This document shows, piece by piece, positions 34,351 to 46,479 of a DNA stretch of 64,000 nt (position 1 is the first letter of the stretch; each line of letters opens with the position of its first letter). The position numbers were made by a program, and so were the translations under genes. The notes below the pieces were generated by a model that was not told the DNA's origin, did no database searches, and was given only the letters and a program-made list of their open reading frames with translations. The DNA comes from Verrucomicrobiia bacterium. GTDB taxonomy: Bacteria; Verrucomicrobiota; Verrucomicrobiia; Limisphaerales; UBA9464. The stretch lies in NCBI GenBank assembly GCA_019634635.1, contig JAHCBB010000015.1, positions 44,806 through 108,805 of the forward strand. The letters run 5' to 3'.

Positions 34351-37300
34351 ATGAACAGACTCCTGCAGATTCTCGGCGCGGTGGCGATCTCGCTGCTTGC
34401 GATGCCGCTGCTCCGCGCGGCGGAACCCCTCAAGGTCTTCATCCGCGCCGGGGCCAAAACCCACGGCCCGGGCCAGCACGACCACCCGAGGTTTCTCGGG
34501 GACTGGACCCGCCTTCTGGGCGAGCGCGGGATTTCGGTCGAGGGCTCGATGGAGTTCCCGACCGTCGAGCAACTGGACCGTGCGGACGTGGTCGTCATTT
34601 ACGCCGCGGACGGCATGAAGATCACCGGTGGGGAGCGGGCACGGTTCGAGCAGTTCCTTCAGCGTGGCGGCGGCCTGGTGGTCCTGCACGACGGGGTCGT
34701 GGCGGGCGACCAGCACGAGTGGGCCAAACAGGTCCAGGGCGGGTCGTGGCGCTGGGACGGCGATCCGAAGACGACCTGGCATGAGGGCGAGGTCGGACTC
34801 TACTTCGTGGATCCTGAAAATCCGATCACCCGGGGCGTCTCGAACTTCGACTGGAACGACGAGGTGTACAACCAGCTCGACATGTCCCCTGACGTGAATG
34901 TGCTCGCCGTCAGCTTCGTGGACGTCTTCAACATCTGGCCGCAGATCTGGACGTACGAGAAGACCTGGCCGGGGGGTCGCGCCCCGTACCGGGCCTTTGT
35001 CAGCCTCCCGGGACACCAATACGAGGTGTTCAACACCCCGCACTACCGCGCGATCCTCCTGCGGGGACTTGCCTGGGCCGGCCGGCGGGACCGCGTGGAC
35101 GAGTTCTGCACCCCGGAGGAACTGGCCTCGCTGCGGTATCCCGAGGGCGGACCCCGCCCCGCCGCCGAGGCGGTCAAGACCCTGCAACTGCACCCGGAGT
35201 TCAACATCACCCTGGCCGCGGATGAGACCGTCGCCGAGAAGATCATGTCGCTGGACTGGGATCCCCAGGGCCGTCTGTGGGTGGTCGAGACGCCCGAGTA
35301 CCCCGGCGGACGCGACGTCAACAAAAACGACTTCAAGGCCTACTGGGATCGCGCACGGAATCCCGAGCGCTTCCCGGTGGGCGGCAAGGAGCCGCGCAAG
35401 CCGCGCGACCGGATTTCGATCCTGACCGACACCACCGGCGACGGGGTCATGGATCACAAGACCGTCTTCGCCGACGGACTGGAACTGCCCACATCGCTGG
35501 TATTCTACCGGGACGGCGTGATCGTGGCCCAGGCGCCGGACATCCTCTGGATCCGGGACACCAATGGCGACGGCACCGCGGACAAGATGGAGACCCTCTA
35601 CACGGGTTGGGGCACCTTCGACACCCATGCGGTGATCAACAATTTCCGATGGGGTCCCGATGGGTGGATCTACGGCGCGGTGGGCTACACGCGCGGCCGG
35701 GTGAAATCCGGCGATGGCACCCGGGATTTCGGGGACATCGCTGCGGGCATCTACCGGTTCCGTCCGGACGGCTCCATGCTCGAGCAGATCGCCGCCGGGG
35801 GCTGCAACACCTGGGGCTGCGAGGTGGCTCCGGACGGCGAAATCGTGTTCACCACCGCCACCTGCGGCGAACCAATCTGCCACGTGGTGATCCCGGAGAA
35901 AGCGCTCGCGCGCGGCCAGATTGGCGGGCTGAAGGCGTACCTGAACATCATTGAGGAGAACAAGATCTTCCCCGCCTTTGAGGAGAAGCGGCAGCCGTAC
36001 GTGCAGATTGACTGGGTCGGGGCCTGGACGGCGGCGGCCGGCTCGGTGATCTACGACGGCGGCGCGTGGCCGGCCAAGTGGGCACCGGAGGACCGCTATT
36101 CGTTTTTCATGGGCGAAGCGACCCGCCAACTCCTGCACCACGAGTTCCTGGAGCCCAGGGGATCCACCTACCAGGGACGCCGCGAAGAGGGCCGGAAACA
36201 GACCCACTTCCTCGCCAGCACGGATTACTGGTTCCGCCCGATTCACGCCCGCGTGGGTCCCGATGGCGCCCTGTATGTCGTGGACTTCTACAACCAGATC
36301 GCCGTGCACAACGACACCCGCGGTCCCGCGCACGGCGCCCGCAATGCGGCGACCCGCCCCGACCGCGACCATCATTTCACCCGCCTGTGGCGCATCCAGC
36401 ATCGCGATGCCGCCCCGCTGCCTCCGTTCCAGCTCGATGCCCGCGACCCCGCCGGGCTCGTGCCCATGCTGGCGCATCCCAATGGCTGGGTGCGCATGAC
36501 CGCCAACCGGCTGCTGAACGAGACCCAGCCGTCAAACACCACCCCGGCGCTGATTGACATGATGCAGTCCAGCCCCAGCCGCTATGGCCGCATCCAGGCG
36601 CTCTACACGCTCAATAATCTGGGCGCGCTGTCCGATGCCCTGCTGCTCGCAGCCCTGAGGGATACCCAGGGGGCCGTCCGCAAGAATGCGGCCCGGATCG
36701 CGGCGGAACGGCCCGAGGTGGCTTCGGAGGTCCTGCAGGCGCTCCGCATCCTCATCCAGGACCCGGATGGCCGGGCACGGATCAACGCCCTGATCGCGCT
36801 GGGCAGTCTCCCGCCCTCCAGGGAAACCGCGGATGCGATCGTCGCGGCCTGGCCGTCTTTTCAGGATCCGTGGCTGGAATCCGCGGCCGTGGGTGCGGTG
36901 GCCGCCGATCCGCTGCTGTTCCTGCAGGCCGCGATGGAGGCCCGGAATCCCGGGGCGGTGGCCCGCTATGTGCCCCACATCGCCCGGATCGCCGCCCAAC
37001 AGGCCGACGGGGCGTCCGCCGCCAGGTTCGTCCAGTGGGTGGCGGCGTCTCCCCCGGCCGCCGGAGCCCTGCGTCAGGCGGCCCTCGACAACTTCACAGC
37101 CCACCTCAAGTCCGCCATCGCGGCACCGCCCACCGCGGATCTGGAGGTGGCACTCCGCACCCTGCTGGCCTCGGAACAGACCGCCGGCTCGGTGCTGCCG
37201 CTCGTGGTGCGTTGGGACGCTGCGGGAGGCCTCGCCGATGCCGTGAAGCCCGCCGTGGCGCGTGCCGAATCCCAACTGGCCGAGACCCGGCTCGGTGATG

Positions 37301-39447
37301 ACGTCCGGGGCCAGGTGGCCGTCAACCTGGTCGGCGTCCGCACGCTGGATCCGTCCATCGTGCCGGCGGTGGCGGCGCTGCTCGGCAGCCGCTCGAGCGT
37401 GCCGCTGCAACTGCGGGTGATCGAGGCGCTCGGCTCACAGCCGGACACCGCCGGCGCGCTCGTGGCCGCCTTTCCCCGATTGCCACCCGAGGCGGTGGAG
37501 CCGGCGTTCGGCCAGATCGTCAAGCGCGGGGACACCGCCGGCGCGTTCCTGGACGCGGTGGCGGCGCGACAGGTGGACCTCCTTCAGCTGGGACCGGTCC
37601 GTCAGCACCGGCTGCGGACCCATCCCGACGCCGCCGTGGCCGCCCGGGCGAACACGATCATAGACGAACTGAAGGGTCCGGAGGCCCGCGAGAAGGAGGC
37701 CCTCCTGGCGCGGTTGACTCCTGGAGTGCTCCTGCCCGGCGACGTCGCGAACGGCGCGCGGCTCTACACCGAAAACTGCGCCGGATGCCACGTTTTCAAG
37801 GACGAGGGGCGCAACCTCGCCCCCAGCCTCACCGGCATGGGTGCGCACGGCCCTGCGGACCTGTTGATCCACATCGTGGACCCCAACCGCCTGGTGGAGC
37901 CGAACTTTGTCTCGACGCTCATCCTGACCGCCGACGACCAGAGTTACGACGGCATCATCGAGCGGGAGAACGCCCAGGAGGTGGTGCTGCGCAACGCGAC
38001 CGGCGACTACACCCTGCGGAAGGCCGACATCCAGTCGCGGGCCAGCACCGGACGCTCCCTGATGCCGGAGGGCTTCGAACAACTCGGGCCGGAAGGCCTG
38101 CGCGACCTCCTGGCGTACCTTTGCGCCGACGAGAACCGATATCGCATGCTCGACCTGTCCCCCGCCTTCACGGCCAACACCGGGCGCGGGCTCTACAACA
38201 ACCCCGAGGCCACGGACGAAACCGTGGTGTTCCGCAGCCACGGGCTGAAGCGCGCGGACGACGTGCCGTTCGACGTGGTCAGCCCGCAGAAGGCGGTCGC
38301 CAACGTGGTGGTCCTCCGCGGCGGGGCCCCGAACTCCTGGTCGCGGAAAAACCTGCCACAAAAGGTCGAGGTCAAGGTGGGCGTGCCCGCCTCGCGCCTG
38401 CACTTCCTCGGCGGTGTCGCCGGCTGGGGATACCCCGCCGTGGGCGACGCCCAGTTGCCGGTGCTGAAGGTCACCCTCAATTTCCAGGGGGGCGGCCGGG
38501 AGGAATGGGTTTTCCGAAACGGCCAGGAGTTTGCGGACTACATCGCCCGGGTGGATGTGCCGAAGTCCCGGGGGCTGCCGGACTGGACCCGGCGGGGTCA
38601 GGTCCGATGGCACACCCGGGAGGTGCAGGGCACCAACGTGATCGAGTCCCTGACATTGGAGAGCTTCGACAATGGGGTGGCGCCCACGATCTTCGCGATC
38701 ACGGCGGACAACGGTCCACGGGAGACGCCACAGGCCGCCGCGCCAGCAACACATTCCCCGGCGGTCGCGACCCTCGCAGCGGCCCCGGCGGATGCCCTGC
38801 GCATCCTCATCGTGGGCGGCGGCAGCAGTCATGACTTCCAGAGGTTCTTCCATCTGGCCGACGCCGCGACCCTCCGGGAGCTGCCGGGGGCGGTCGTCGC
38901 CTACACGGAGGATCCGGACGACATCGCAGCGGCCGCCCCGTACTTGGATGTCCTCTACCTCAGCAACAACCAGCCCATCCTTGGCGCGGCCTCCCGGGAG
39001 GCGGTGTTCCGGCAAGCCGCCTCAGGACGCGGCCTGCTGCTCGTCCATGCGGCGTTGTGGTACAGCTGGTCCGACTGGCCCGAGTACAATCGGGATCTGG
39101 TGGGCGGAGGCTCCCGGAGCCACGACCGTTTCGGGGAGTTCGAGGTGACGGTCCATACCGACCCCAAATCACCGCTCACGGCCGGTCTGCCCGGCTCCTT
39201 CCAGATTCACGACGAACTGTACCACCACGTACGCAATCCCGAGGGTGTGCCGCCGCTTGTGCTCGCCACCGGCCGTTCGCCGCACGACGGACGCGAATTC
39301 CCGGTCGTCTGGCTGAGCCAGCATCGTGAGGGCCGCATTGCCTGCATCACGCTGGGGCACGACGGCCAGGCACACAGCCATCCCGCCTACCGCCAGTTGC
39401 TCCAGCAGGCCGCCCTGTGGGCTGGCGGACGCGAACCGGCGAACTGA
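34351..39447 (+). CDS. Giant PVC-type protein: ThuA, dehydrogenase propeller, HEAT, cytochrome c, second ThuA
   Basis: A 1698-residue exported protein. In order: a signal peptide (1-23); ThuA-like domain 1 (LKVFIRAGAKTHGPGQHDHP, about 27-245); the PVC membrane-bound dehydrogenase propeller (FNITLAADETVAEKIMSLDWD onward, about 285-690); HEAT-like helices (about 700-1090); a cytochrome c with CAGCH haem site at residues 1143-1147 and a possible axial Met in GRSLMPEGFEQLG; a sandwich; and a second ThuA-like domain (LRILIVGGGSSHDFQRFF, about 1483-1690). Such proteins are abundant in Verrucomicrobiota and Planctomycetes and are linked to oxidation of complex sugars; the substrate is unknown. ThuA at both ends is unusual. 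It is divergent from the htrA-like gene. Confidence 0.92.
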   Translation: MNRLLQILGAVAISLLAMPLLRAAEPLKVFIRAGAKTHGPGQHDHPRFLGDWTRLLGERGISVEGSMEFPTVEQLDRADVVVIYAADGMKITGGERARFEQFLQRGGGLVVLHDGVVAGDQHEWAKQVQGGSWRWDGDPKTTWHEGEVGLYFVDPENPITRGVSNFDWNDEVYNQLDMSPDVNVLAVSFVDVFNIWPQIWTYEKTWPGGRAPYRAFVSLPGHQYEVFNTPHYRAILLRGLAWAGRRDRVDEFCTPEELASLRYPEGGPRPAAEAVKTLQLHPEFNITLAADETVAEKIMSLDWDPQGRLWVVETPEYPGGRDVNKNDFKAYWDRARNPERFPVGGKEPRKPRDRISILTDTTGDGVMDHKTVFADGLELPTSLVFYRDGVIVAQAPDILWIRDTNGDGTADKMETLYTGWGTFDTHAVINNFRWGPDGWIYGAVGYTRGRVKSGDGTRDFGDIAAGIYRFRPDGSMLEQIAAGGCNTWGCEVAPDGEIVFTTATCGEPICHVVIPEKALARGQIGGLKAYLNIIEENKIFPAFEEKRQPYVQIDWVGAWTAAAGSVIYDGGAWPAKWAPEDRYSFFMGEATRQLLHHEFLEPRGSTYQGRREEGRKQTHFLASTDYWFRPIHARVGPDGALYVVDFYNQIAVHNDTRGPAHGARNAATRPDRDHHFTRLWRIQHRDAAPLPPFQLDARDPAGLVPMLAHPNGWVRMTANRLLNETQPSNTTPALIDMMQSSPSRYGRIQALYTLNNLGALSDALLLAALRDTQGAVRKNAARIAAERPEVASEVLQALRILIQDPDGRARINALIALGSLPPSRETADAIVAAWPSFQDPWLESAAVGAVAADPLLFLQAAMEARNPGAVARYVPHIARIAAQQADGASAARFVQWVAASPPAAGALRQAALDNFTAHLKSAIAAPPTADLEVALRTLLASEQTAGSVLPLVVRWDAAGGLADAVKPAVARAESQLAETRLGDDVRGQVAVNLVGVRTLDPSIVPAVAALLGSRSSVPLQLRVIEALGSQPDTAGALVAAFPRLPPEAVEPAFGQIVKRGDTAGAFLDAVAARQVDLLQLGPVRQHRLRTHPDAAVAARANTIIDELKGPEAREKEALLARLTPGVLLPGDVANGARLYTENCAGCHVFKDEGRNLAPSLTGMGAHGPADLLIHIVDPNRLVEPNFVSTLILTADDQSYDGIIERENAQEVVLRNATGDYTLRKADIQSRASTGRSLMPEGFEQLGPEGLRDLLAYLCADENRYRMLDLSPAFTANTGRGLYNNPEATDETVVFRSHGLKRADDVPFDVVSPQKAVANVVVLRGGAPNSWSRKNLPQKVEVKVGVPASRLHFLGGVAGWGYPAVGDAQLPVLKVTLNFQGGGREEWVFRNGQEFADYIARVDVPKSRGLPDWTRRGQVRWHTREVQGTNVIESLTLESFDNGVAPTIFAITADNGPRETPQAAAPATHSPAVATLAAAPADALRILIVGGGSSHDFQRFFHLADAATLRELPGAVVAYTEDPDDIAAAAPYLDVLYLSNNQPILGAASREAVFRQAASGRGLLLVHAALWYSWSDWPEYNRDLVGGGSRSHDRFGEFEVTVHTDPKSPLTAGLPGSFQIHDELYHHVRNPEGVPPLVLATGRSPHDGREFPVVWLSQHREGRIACITLGHDGQAHSHPAYRQLLQQAALWAGGREPAN

Positions 39448-39641
39448 CGATCCCGCCCCGTTGGAGCGCATCCGGCCTGCCACCGCCCGGTTGGCAGCCC
39501 CGTCACCGGGGGTCCCCGCAATGCCGGCGGCGCGCTCCGGGTCATGGGGGCACAGGGTGGGTCCCCGGAGGAACCAGGGAGGGCCGACCTTCCCACGGCC
39601 GGTTGCGGCTCATTGTCCTCGACCGGAATCCCGTTCTGTAA

Positions 39642-41837
<2,196 letters not shown>

Positions 41838-41847
41838 GGTCGCATTA

Positions 41848-41887
41848 GGCGCCGTGACCGGTCAACGGATGGGCCTGTCACGGCGCC
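41848..41887. terminator. Bidirectional terminator hairpin after katG
   Basis: GGCGCCGTGAC, 18-base loop, GTCACGGCGCC: an 11-bp perfect stem between katG and the convergent pseudopilin gene, overlapping the latter's stop codon. There is no strong T tract on either side, so function as a terminator is likely but not certain. Confidence 0.5.
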
Positions 41888-42654
41888 GGGACCACAAGGG
41901 CCGCGTCCAGACGGCCAAGAAGCTCTCCGGGCAGCCGGTGATCCTGCGATCCTTGCGCCGGTGGCCGGGAGGCCACGTGCCCGTCGGCAAAGGCCACCTG
42001 CGCCCGACCGCCATGGCGGAAGTGAACCGTGGCGCTGAGCGCGTTGGTGTCGAAATAATAGAATTCCTCCAGCATCGGATGCTCGGCGGACGCAGGCGCC
42101 TGGAAGTCGTTGACCTGGCCGCCATCGCAGAAGACCGCAAGCGTGGAGGGGCCGGACACGGCCGTCATGAGGACCGCTGGGCCACCCCGCGGGCCGAGCA
42201 GCAGATTGTAGGCGTACCCCGCGGCGGCACCCCGGGCCTTCGCCTTGAATCGGGAGGCGCTGCGGACGAGGCCAGGACATGTCCCGAGGGTCCGCGAGGC
42301 CAGGTAGGGCCAAAGGGCCCCGTCGGACGCCACAAAGGCGCGTTCCCCCTCCGCGCCGTCCTCCAGCCAGCCGAACCAATATCGCCAGCCTCCGTTCGTT
42401 CGCACCGTCCGTTCGCTGAAGGCCCGGCCGCCGTGGTCGTCCCAGTACATCCGCGCCGCAAGCGCATACTGGCGGAGATTTGACGCGCACCGCGCGGCGT
42501 GGGCGGCGGATCGGGCCCGACCGACCGCGGGCAAGAGCAGTCCGGCCAGCACGGCCACCACCGCAACCACCACCAGCAATTCCACCAGCGTGAACGCCGC
42601 GACCGTGCGGCCGCCTCGGGCCGTCGCACGATGGTGGATCCGGGAGGTGTCCAT
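41878..42654 (-). CDS. Pseudopilin-like protein (GFTLVELL type)
   Basis: A 258-residue protein with a short basic leader, the processing site [21 protein letters not shown] (the residue before FTLVE is Ala instead of the usual Gly) and an N-terminal hydrophobic helix. The globular part ends in VAFADGHVASRPP, the family end signature. ATG 42654 is used because the leader begins there; the frame is open upstream only by chance. It is 10 bases after the CWC/DUF5522 gene and so part of that operon. The missing Gly at -1 could impair processing by prepilin peptidase. Confidence 0.82.
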   Translation of the reverse strand: MDTSRIHHRATARGGRTVAAFTLVELLVVVAVVAVLAGLLLPAVGRARSAAHAARCASNLRQYALAARMYWDDHGGRAFSERTVRTNGGWRYWFGWLEDGAEGERAFVASDGALWPYLASRTLGTCPGLVRSASRFKAKARGAAAGYAYNLLLGPRGGPAVLMTAVSGPSTLAVFCDGGQVNDFQAPASAEHPMLEEFYYFDTNALSATVHFRHGGRAQVAFADGHVASRPPAQGSQDHRLPGELLGRLDAALVVPAP

Positions 42655-42664
42655 GACGCGAGCT

Positions 42665-44026
42665 TCAGGGTTCCCGTGAGGCAGTGACGCGATAGTATTG
42701 CCCGTCGAATGCTGCGTCCCGGGGGTCCGCCAGTACGAGGGGTTCGTCCACTCCTTCAATTCCCGCAATGACCTCCCACGTCGCGCCCAACCGGACGGCA
42801 GCCTCCAGCCGGAAGTACCAGCCGGCCGTTCCCGTGAACGATACGGCCCCGGGCGCGACCCAGGTGATGCGATCCAGGGGCGGCGCCGGCAGTTCGACGT
42901 ACACGTTGTCCACAAACCCATGCGCGAGCAGGGAGTCAAACGGGCTGCCCGCCTCGTTCCAATTGATCACCGCCGCAGCGTTCAACAGGAGATCGCCAAA
43001 AGATGCCGGAAGCACCACGGCCCGCACCGGGACCTCCCCGGAATCCGTCGTCAAAAGCGTGCTGAGGGTACGCGTACCGGGATCAAAGGAGCAGCGAATC
43101 CGGTAATGAACGCCGGGAATCAGGTCCACGGGAAACGTGAAGGCGGTGGCCACACGTCCCATGGAATCAAACAGCGCCGGGGACACGGTGGGATCCACCA
43201 CACCGAATCCCGGGAACTCCCCTTCCGGAAACCAGTTGAACTCGGCCAAGTCAAACGCCCGCCCCGCCGCACGGGCATACGGGCTCTGGAGCGCCCGATC
43301 GAGATTCAGCAGCCCAAAGGCGACCTGCATGGCACCGGTGCGCGGCGGACGCACGCCCCCGACCGCCTCGGTGACCACCAGGTCCGCACCGAACGCAAAG
43401 GCGTCCCGGACCCCAAGGGTCATCCCCAAAGGACGGGCAAAAAAACTGTGGGGCGCACTGGAATCCCAGGTGACCGCCAGCCGCTCTCCGGCGGTGTCCC
43501 AGGAGAACAATCCGGAGTCGCCATGGACGACCCAACCCCGCGATGCCGGATCCGTGTCAAAAGGCTCCACCAGTGCCGACGCCTTTCCAGAGTGGACACC
43601 GCAGCAAATCCAGGCCGTCAGCAATGCCAACGCAGCTGACACGGCCGGCCCGCCGGATGCCCCGACGCCCGCCGCCCGCCACGGGCAGTGACGGCACCCG
43701 GATTCGCAGCAGTACCCGCGACGCCGAAGCCAGGATTCGGTGAAGACCTGCAGGCCGGTGAGCGGGTCCACATAGCTGTCCCCTTCCGCGTCGAGCTCCC
43801 CGTGACTTCGGCCCGTTCCCGTGGCGCAGCAACGGCAGATGCAGGCCGGACGTTCCGCCGCGACGGGCACCCGGGCCAGCAGGGCCTCCGGAAATGAGAC
43901 CGATTCGCACCAGCACGGTCCCTTGCAGGGTTCCGTGTCGGTCTGACGGCACTGGTTTGGCCCGCCGCACAAGGGGCAGCGTGCCGGGTCCGGGACCGGA
44001 TCCCGATTGGGCGGTGACGCCTTCAT
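42665..44026 (-). CDS. Fusion of CWC, DUF5522 and a secreted sandwich domain
   Basis: 453 residues in one uninterrupted frame. Residues 15-60 form a cysteine-rich CWC domain (CPLCGGPNQCRQTD, CWCESVSFPEALLARV, ACICRCC). Residues 80-125 form a DUF5522 domain (YVDPLTGLQVFTESWLRRRG, YCCESGCRHCPW). A hydrophobic signal-like helix follows (SAALALLTAWICCGV, about 131-145), then about 300 residues of an exported LamG/PEP-type beta sandwich ending YYRVTASREP. CWC and DUF5522 are normally small cytoplasmic proteins, so this is either a true fusion or two genes joined by loss of a stop, with an internal GTG near the helix as a second start. The start overlaps the PEP-CTERM gene (ATGA). Confidence 0.7.
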   Translation of the reverse strand: MKASPPNRDPVPDPARCPLCGGPNQCRQTDTEPCKGPCWCESVSFPEALLARVPVAAERPACICRCCATGTGRSHGELDAEGDSYVDPLTGLQVFTESWLRRRGYCCESGCRHCPWRAAGVGASGGPAVSAALALLTAWICCGVHSGKASALVEPFDTDPASRGWVVHGDSGLFSWDTAGERLAVTWDSSAPHSFFARPLGMTLGVRDAFAFGADLVVTEAVGGVRPPRTGAMQVAFGLLNLDRALQSPYARAAGRAFDLAEFNWFPEGEFPGFGVVDPTVSPALFDSMGRVATAFTFPVDLIPGVHYRIRCSFDPGTRTLSTLLTTDSGEVPVRAVVLPASFGDLLLNAAAVINWNEAGSPFDSLLAHGFVDNVYVELPAPPLDRITWVAPGAVSFTGTAGWYFRLEAAVRLGATWEVIAGIEGVDEPLVLADPRDAAFDGQYYRVTASREP

Positions 44027-44871
44027 GGGTTCCCGGAACGCCGACGCCGGCGGTGCATCCCCATCCACAACGCCCCGAATCCAAGCCCGCCCAGCGCGAG
44101 GGTCGAGGGTTCCGGAACGGCGACCACGGCGCTCAAGCCATCAATCTCAACGCGGCCCGAGGTCACCGTGACGCGGACAAACCGAATCTCGTCCAAGGTC
44201 ACCGGCGCCCCCGAGGTGTCGCGCGCCCAGTCGAGGTTGAAGCCAGCGCCGCCCCCGCTCCCCGCGTACAGCCCCCGGAGGCCCTCGAGCGTCAGCCCGG
44301 CAAACTGGGCATACGACAGGGAGGGATCCACCGGTTGCGAAAAATCCCCGGAGCCGTCGGTGGGAAACAGGGCGTCCAATGCCGGGGTCAACTCCGGATT
44401 CAGGGTGAAGAACTCCAATCCATCCACGCTCACCGAGACCTCGGCGAGACCGTCGGTGCCAAACAAGGAGCCGTCGGTCGCCGGGACGCCAATGTAATTG
44501 AACTCGGCGTCGAACTCATTGGTCACCATGAAGCCGCTGTTGCCGAAGATCAGGAAATCGAGACCGAAGGGATTCAGCGGATCGTTCCGCACCGGCGCAT
44601 CAAAGCGCATCGTCAGCGATCCGCCAGCGCCCAGGCTCAGCAACTGGGAGGGCAGATACGCCGGGGCAAACGGGTCCACGGGACCTCCAAAATCCCCGGG
44701 CGTGACCCGGCTGGGCTCGCCGAGGGCGGACGCCGGATTGTCGTATCCGGGCGACCCACCGGCCCCGGGGAGATACTCGATCACGGACGAGGCGAATTGG
44801 GCGCGCCCCGTGGAGAGGGTGAGCAACGTGGCCGCGGCCGCGAGGGCCGGGAGGCGAAACAAGGGATTCAT
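44023..44871 (-). CDS. PEP-CTERM cell-surface protein
   Basis: A 282-residue exported protein. The signal peptide is FRLPALAAAATLLTLSTGRA. The body is a beta-rich cell-surface domain with LDFLIFGNSGFMVTNEF and VSVSVDGLEFFTL, of the type found in many PEP-CTERM proteins that bind calcium or carbohydrate. The sorting signal is complete: VPEPSTLALGGLGFGALW followed by MGMHRRRRRSGNP, so the protein should be handled by an exosortase and possibly glycosylated. No exosortase gene is in the window. It is the first gene of the operon with the CWC fusion and pseudopilin. Confidence 0.88.
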   Translation of the reverse strand: MNPLFRLPALAAAATLLTLSTGRAQFASSVIEYLPGAGGSPGYDNPASALGEPSRVTPGDFGGPVDPFAPAYLPSQLLSLGAGGSLTMRFDAPVRNDPLNPFGLDFLIFGNSGFMVTNEFDAEFNYIGVPATDGSLFGTDGLAEVSVSVDGLEFFTLNPELTPALDALFPTDGSGDFSQPVDPSLSYAQFAGLTLEGLRGLYAGSGGGAGFNLDWARDTSGAPVTLDEIRFVRVTVTSGRVEIDGLSAVVAVPEPSTLALGGLGFGALWMGMHRRRRRSGNP

Positions 44872-44965
44872 GAACAGGTCTCAATGGCTCAGACACCACG
44901 CACCGTTCCCGGGTGCGCGGCAGATTGAAGTCAAGAGACCAGTGCGGGACGAAGGGTCTGCCGGG

Positions 44966-45040
44966 GGAGCCGGGCGCAGCGCCGGGCTCCTCCAAAAAGC
45001 AAAAACGCCTCCGCTCCCGCGAAACCGAGAATGAAGGCGT
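44966..45040 (-). promoter_or_regulatory. Two hairpins upstream of the PEP-CTERM gene
   Basis: 44966-44990 is GGAGCCGGGCGC-A-GCGCCGGGCTCC, a 12-bp stem with one mismatch. Next to it, 45005-45040 forms a six-bp stem (ACGCCT/AGGCGT) followed on the minus strand by a T-rich tract (44994-45005). The second looks like a weak terminator or attenuator about 125 bases before the PEP-CTERM start. It could end read-through from upstream or regulate the operon. Confidence 0.4.
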
Positions 45041-45480
45041 CCAGACACTCTGGGGCTCCGGCGTGGCAGACAGGCCGCGCCGGGCTGGCCTCATCCTTCG
45101 CTGGGCGGCGAAGTGTCCCGCGGTGGGTCCGCGGAACCGACGAGCACAGCCGGCGCAATATCCGGACTCCGGGTCTCAATCCTGGCCTCCGCCTTCCCGG
45201 ACCCCTGTCCAGTGGCTTCCCGCAGGCGCCGCCGCCCGCGTGGAGGTTCGTAACCCGATACCGTGGCGCTACCGTCCCCGAGTCTCACGGGGTTCCCGCA
45301 CTTCCGGCTGTGTTGAAAACGATGCCGGCAACCAACGAAGCCGGCGCTTCAAGGAACGCCCCCGAGAGACCACGAAGTCCCCGGGTGACACAAGCAAATT
45401 TCCGTTTGGAATTTCCCCGAAGTCACCCCCGCAAGGAGCGGCCAACCTGAGCGAAGCCCCGCTGCCTGCACCCGAAACCC
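45041..45480. other. Intergenic region, nothing recognised
   Basis: 440 bases between two minus-strand genes. Frames are open on both strands but none shows protein-like composition, a start with ribosome site, or a family motif. A small GCCGGC...GCCGGC hairpin lies near 45330. Confidence 0.35.
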
Positions 45481-46272
45481 TCAAGGCCCGCCCAGCTCGG
45501 CCCGAAGCCAGGGCGAGCCGCCGTAGTACCATTTGGACGCCAGGATGGTCTCCACATGGGCGTCGGCAAACAGGACGTTGCTCCTCGACGAGTGGCGCAG
45601 GTGGGGGCCGCCCCAGTTGGGATCTTGCGTCGAGGGCGCGGTCACGCAGCCATCGCAGGGGCTGCTGTTCATGGGATCGTGCAACACCCAGGCGCCGGCC
45701 TTTTCGGGGGACCGTACCGTCACGCACCGCAGCGGATCCCGGGTCGCCATCGGCTGGCTGGCGCCGTCGGTGATGTGGACCGTTCCCGACGGATTCCGGA
45801 TGGCCGAGTCCTTCTGCTGCGGATAGCGGGCCGCATCCCAGACCCCGGGCCAGTCGCAGCCACCAACGCCGAAGTTCATCGCGTAGTTGGAAACGGCACG
45901 CTCCTGCTGGTCGCTCGGGTACAGGGCGACCACTTCGCGGAACTTCTTGGTCCGGCTTGGGCACAGGATGAGGTTGGTGGTCTGCGTGTACGGCTGGAGG
46001 AAGTTGAACCAGGCCCGACGCTCCACGTTGGATCCCCGCACCGCGAACGTCGGGGTGAACCGCCCGCCGGAGTCCGCGCCATACACCTGCTGCGCCAGAC
46101 CCAACTGCCGGAGACTGTTGATGCATGCGGTGCTCTTCGCCTTCTCCTTCGCCCTGGCAATCGCCGGCAGGAGCATGCTGGCCAGGATGGCGATGATGGC
46201 GATCACCACCAGCAGTTCGATCAGGGTGAACCCGTCACGACGACGGCGTGGGGGCAAAGGTCGCGGCTTCAT
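45481..46272 (-). CDS. Pseudopilin-like protein (DUF1559-type, GFTLIELL)
   Basis: A 263-residue protein. The basic leader ([13 protein letters not shown]) precedes the processing site [20 protein letters not shown] with Glu at +5. Further on are family blocks [40 protein letters not shown] and the end signature [12 protein letters not shown]. It is probably processed by prepilin peptidase and inserted in the inner membrane. It stands alone, with a 600-base gap to the PEP-CTERM gene downstream. It is the third pseudopilin of the window and the most canonical. Confidence 0.9.
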   Translation of the reverse strand: MKPRPLPPRRRRDGFTLIELLVVIAIIAILASMLLPAIARAKEKAKSTACINSLRQLGLAQQVYGADSGGRFTPTFAVRGSNVERRAWFNFLQPYTQTTNLILCPSRTKKFREVVALYPSDQQERAVSNYAMNFGVGGCDWPGVWDAARYPQQKDSAIRNPSGTVHITDGASQPMATRDPLRCVTVRSPEKAGAWVLHDPMNSSPCDGCVTAPSTQDPNWGGPHLRHSSRSNVLFADAHVETILASKWYYGGSPWLRAELGGP

Positions 46273-46479
46273 GGGGTCAACTCCTCTCCTCAGGGAGACG
46301 CTGATGACTCAACCCGATGCCGCGAACGAAGGCAACCCCTTCGCGGCCCGGTTTCAAATCGGCAGGAACGCGCCCCAAGGTGGCGCCCGTCCCACGCATC
46401 CGGTGACGGCGCCTCGCGGGGATCGAAGTCCAGCGTGACGACCGGAGCCTCAGGTCGGCGTTCGGACCCGAGCGGTGCA

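Noticed and set aside
34300..36477. 725-codon minus-strand frame opposite the ThuA/cytochrome gene
   Set aside because: Shadow frame; the plus-strand gene has a signal peptide, haem motif and family blocks.
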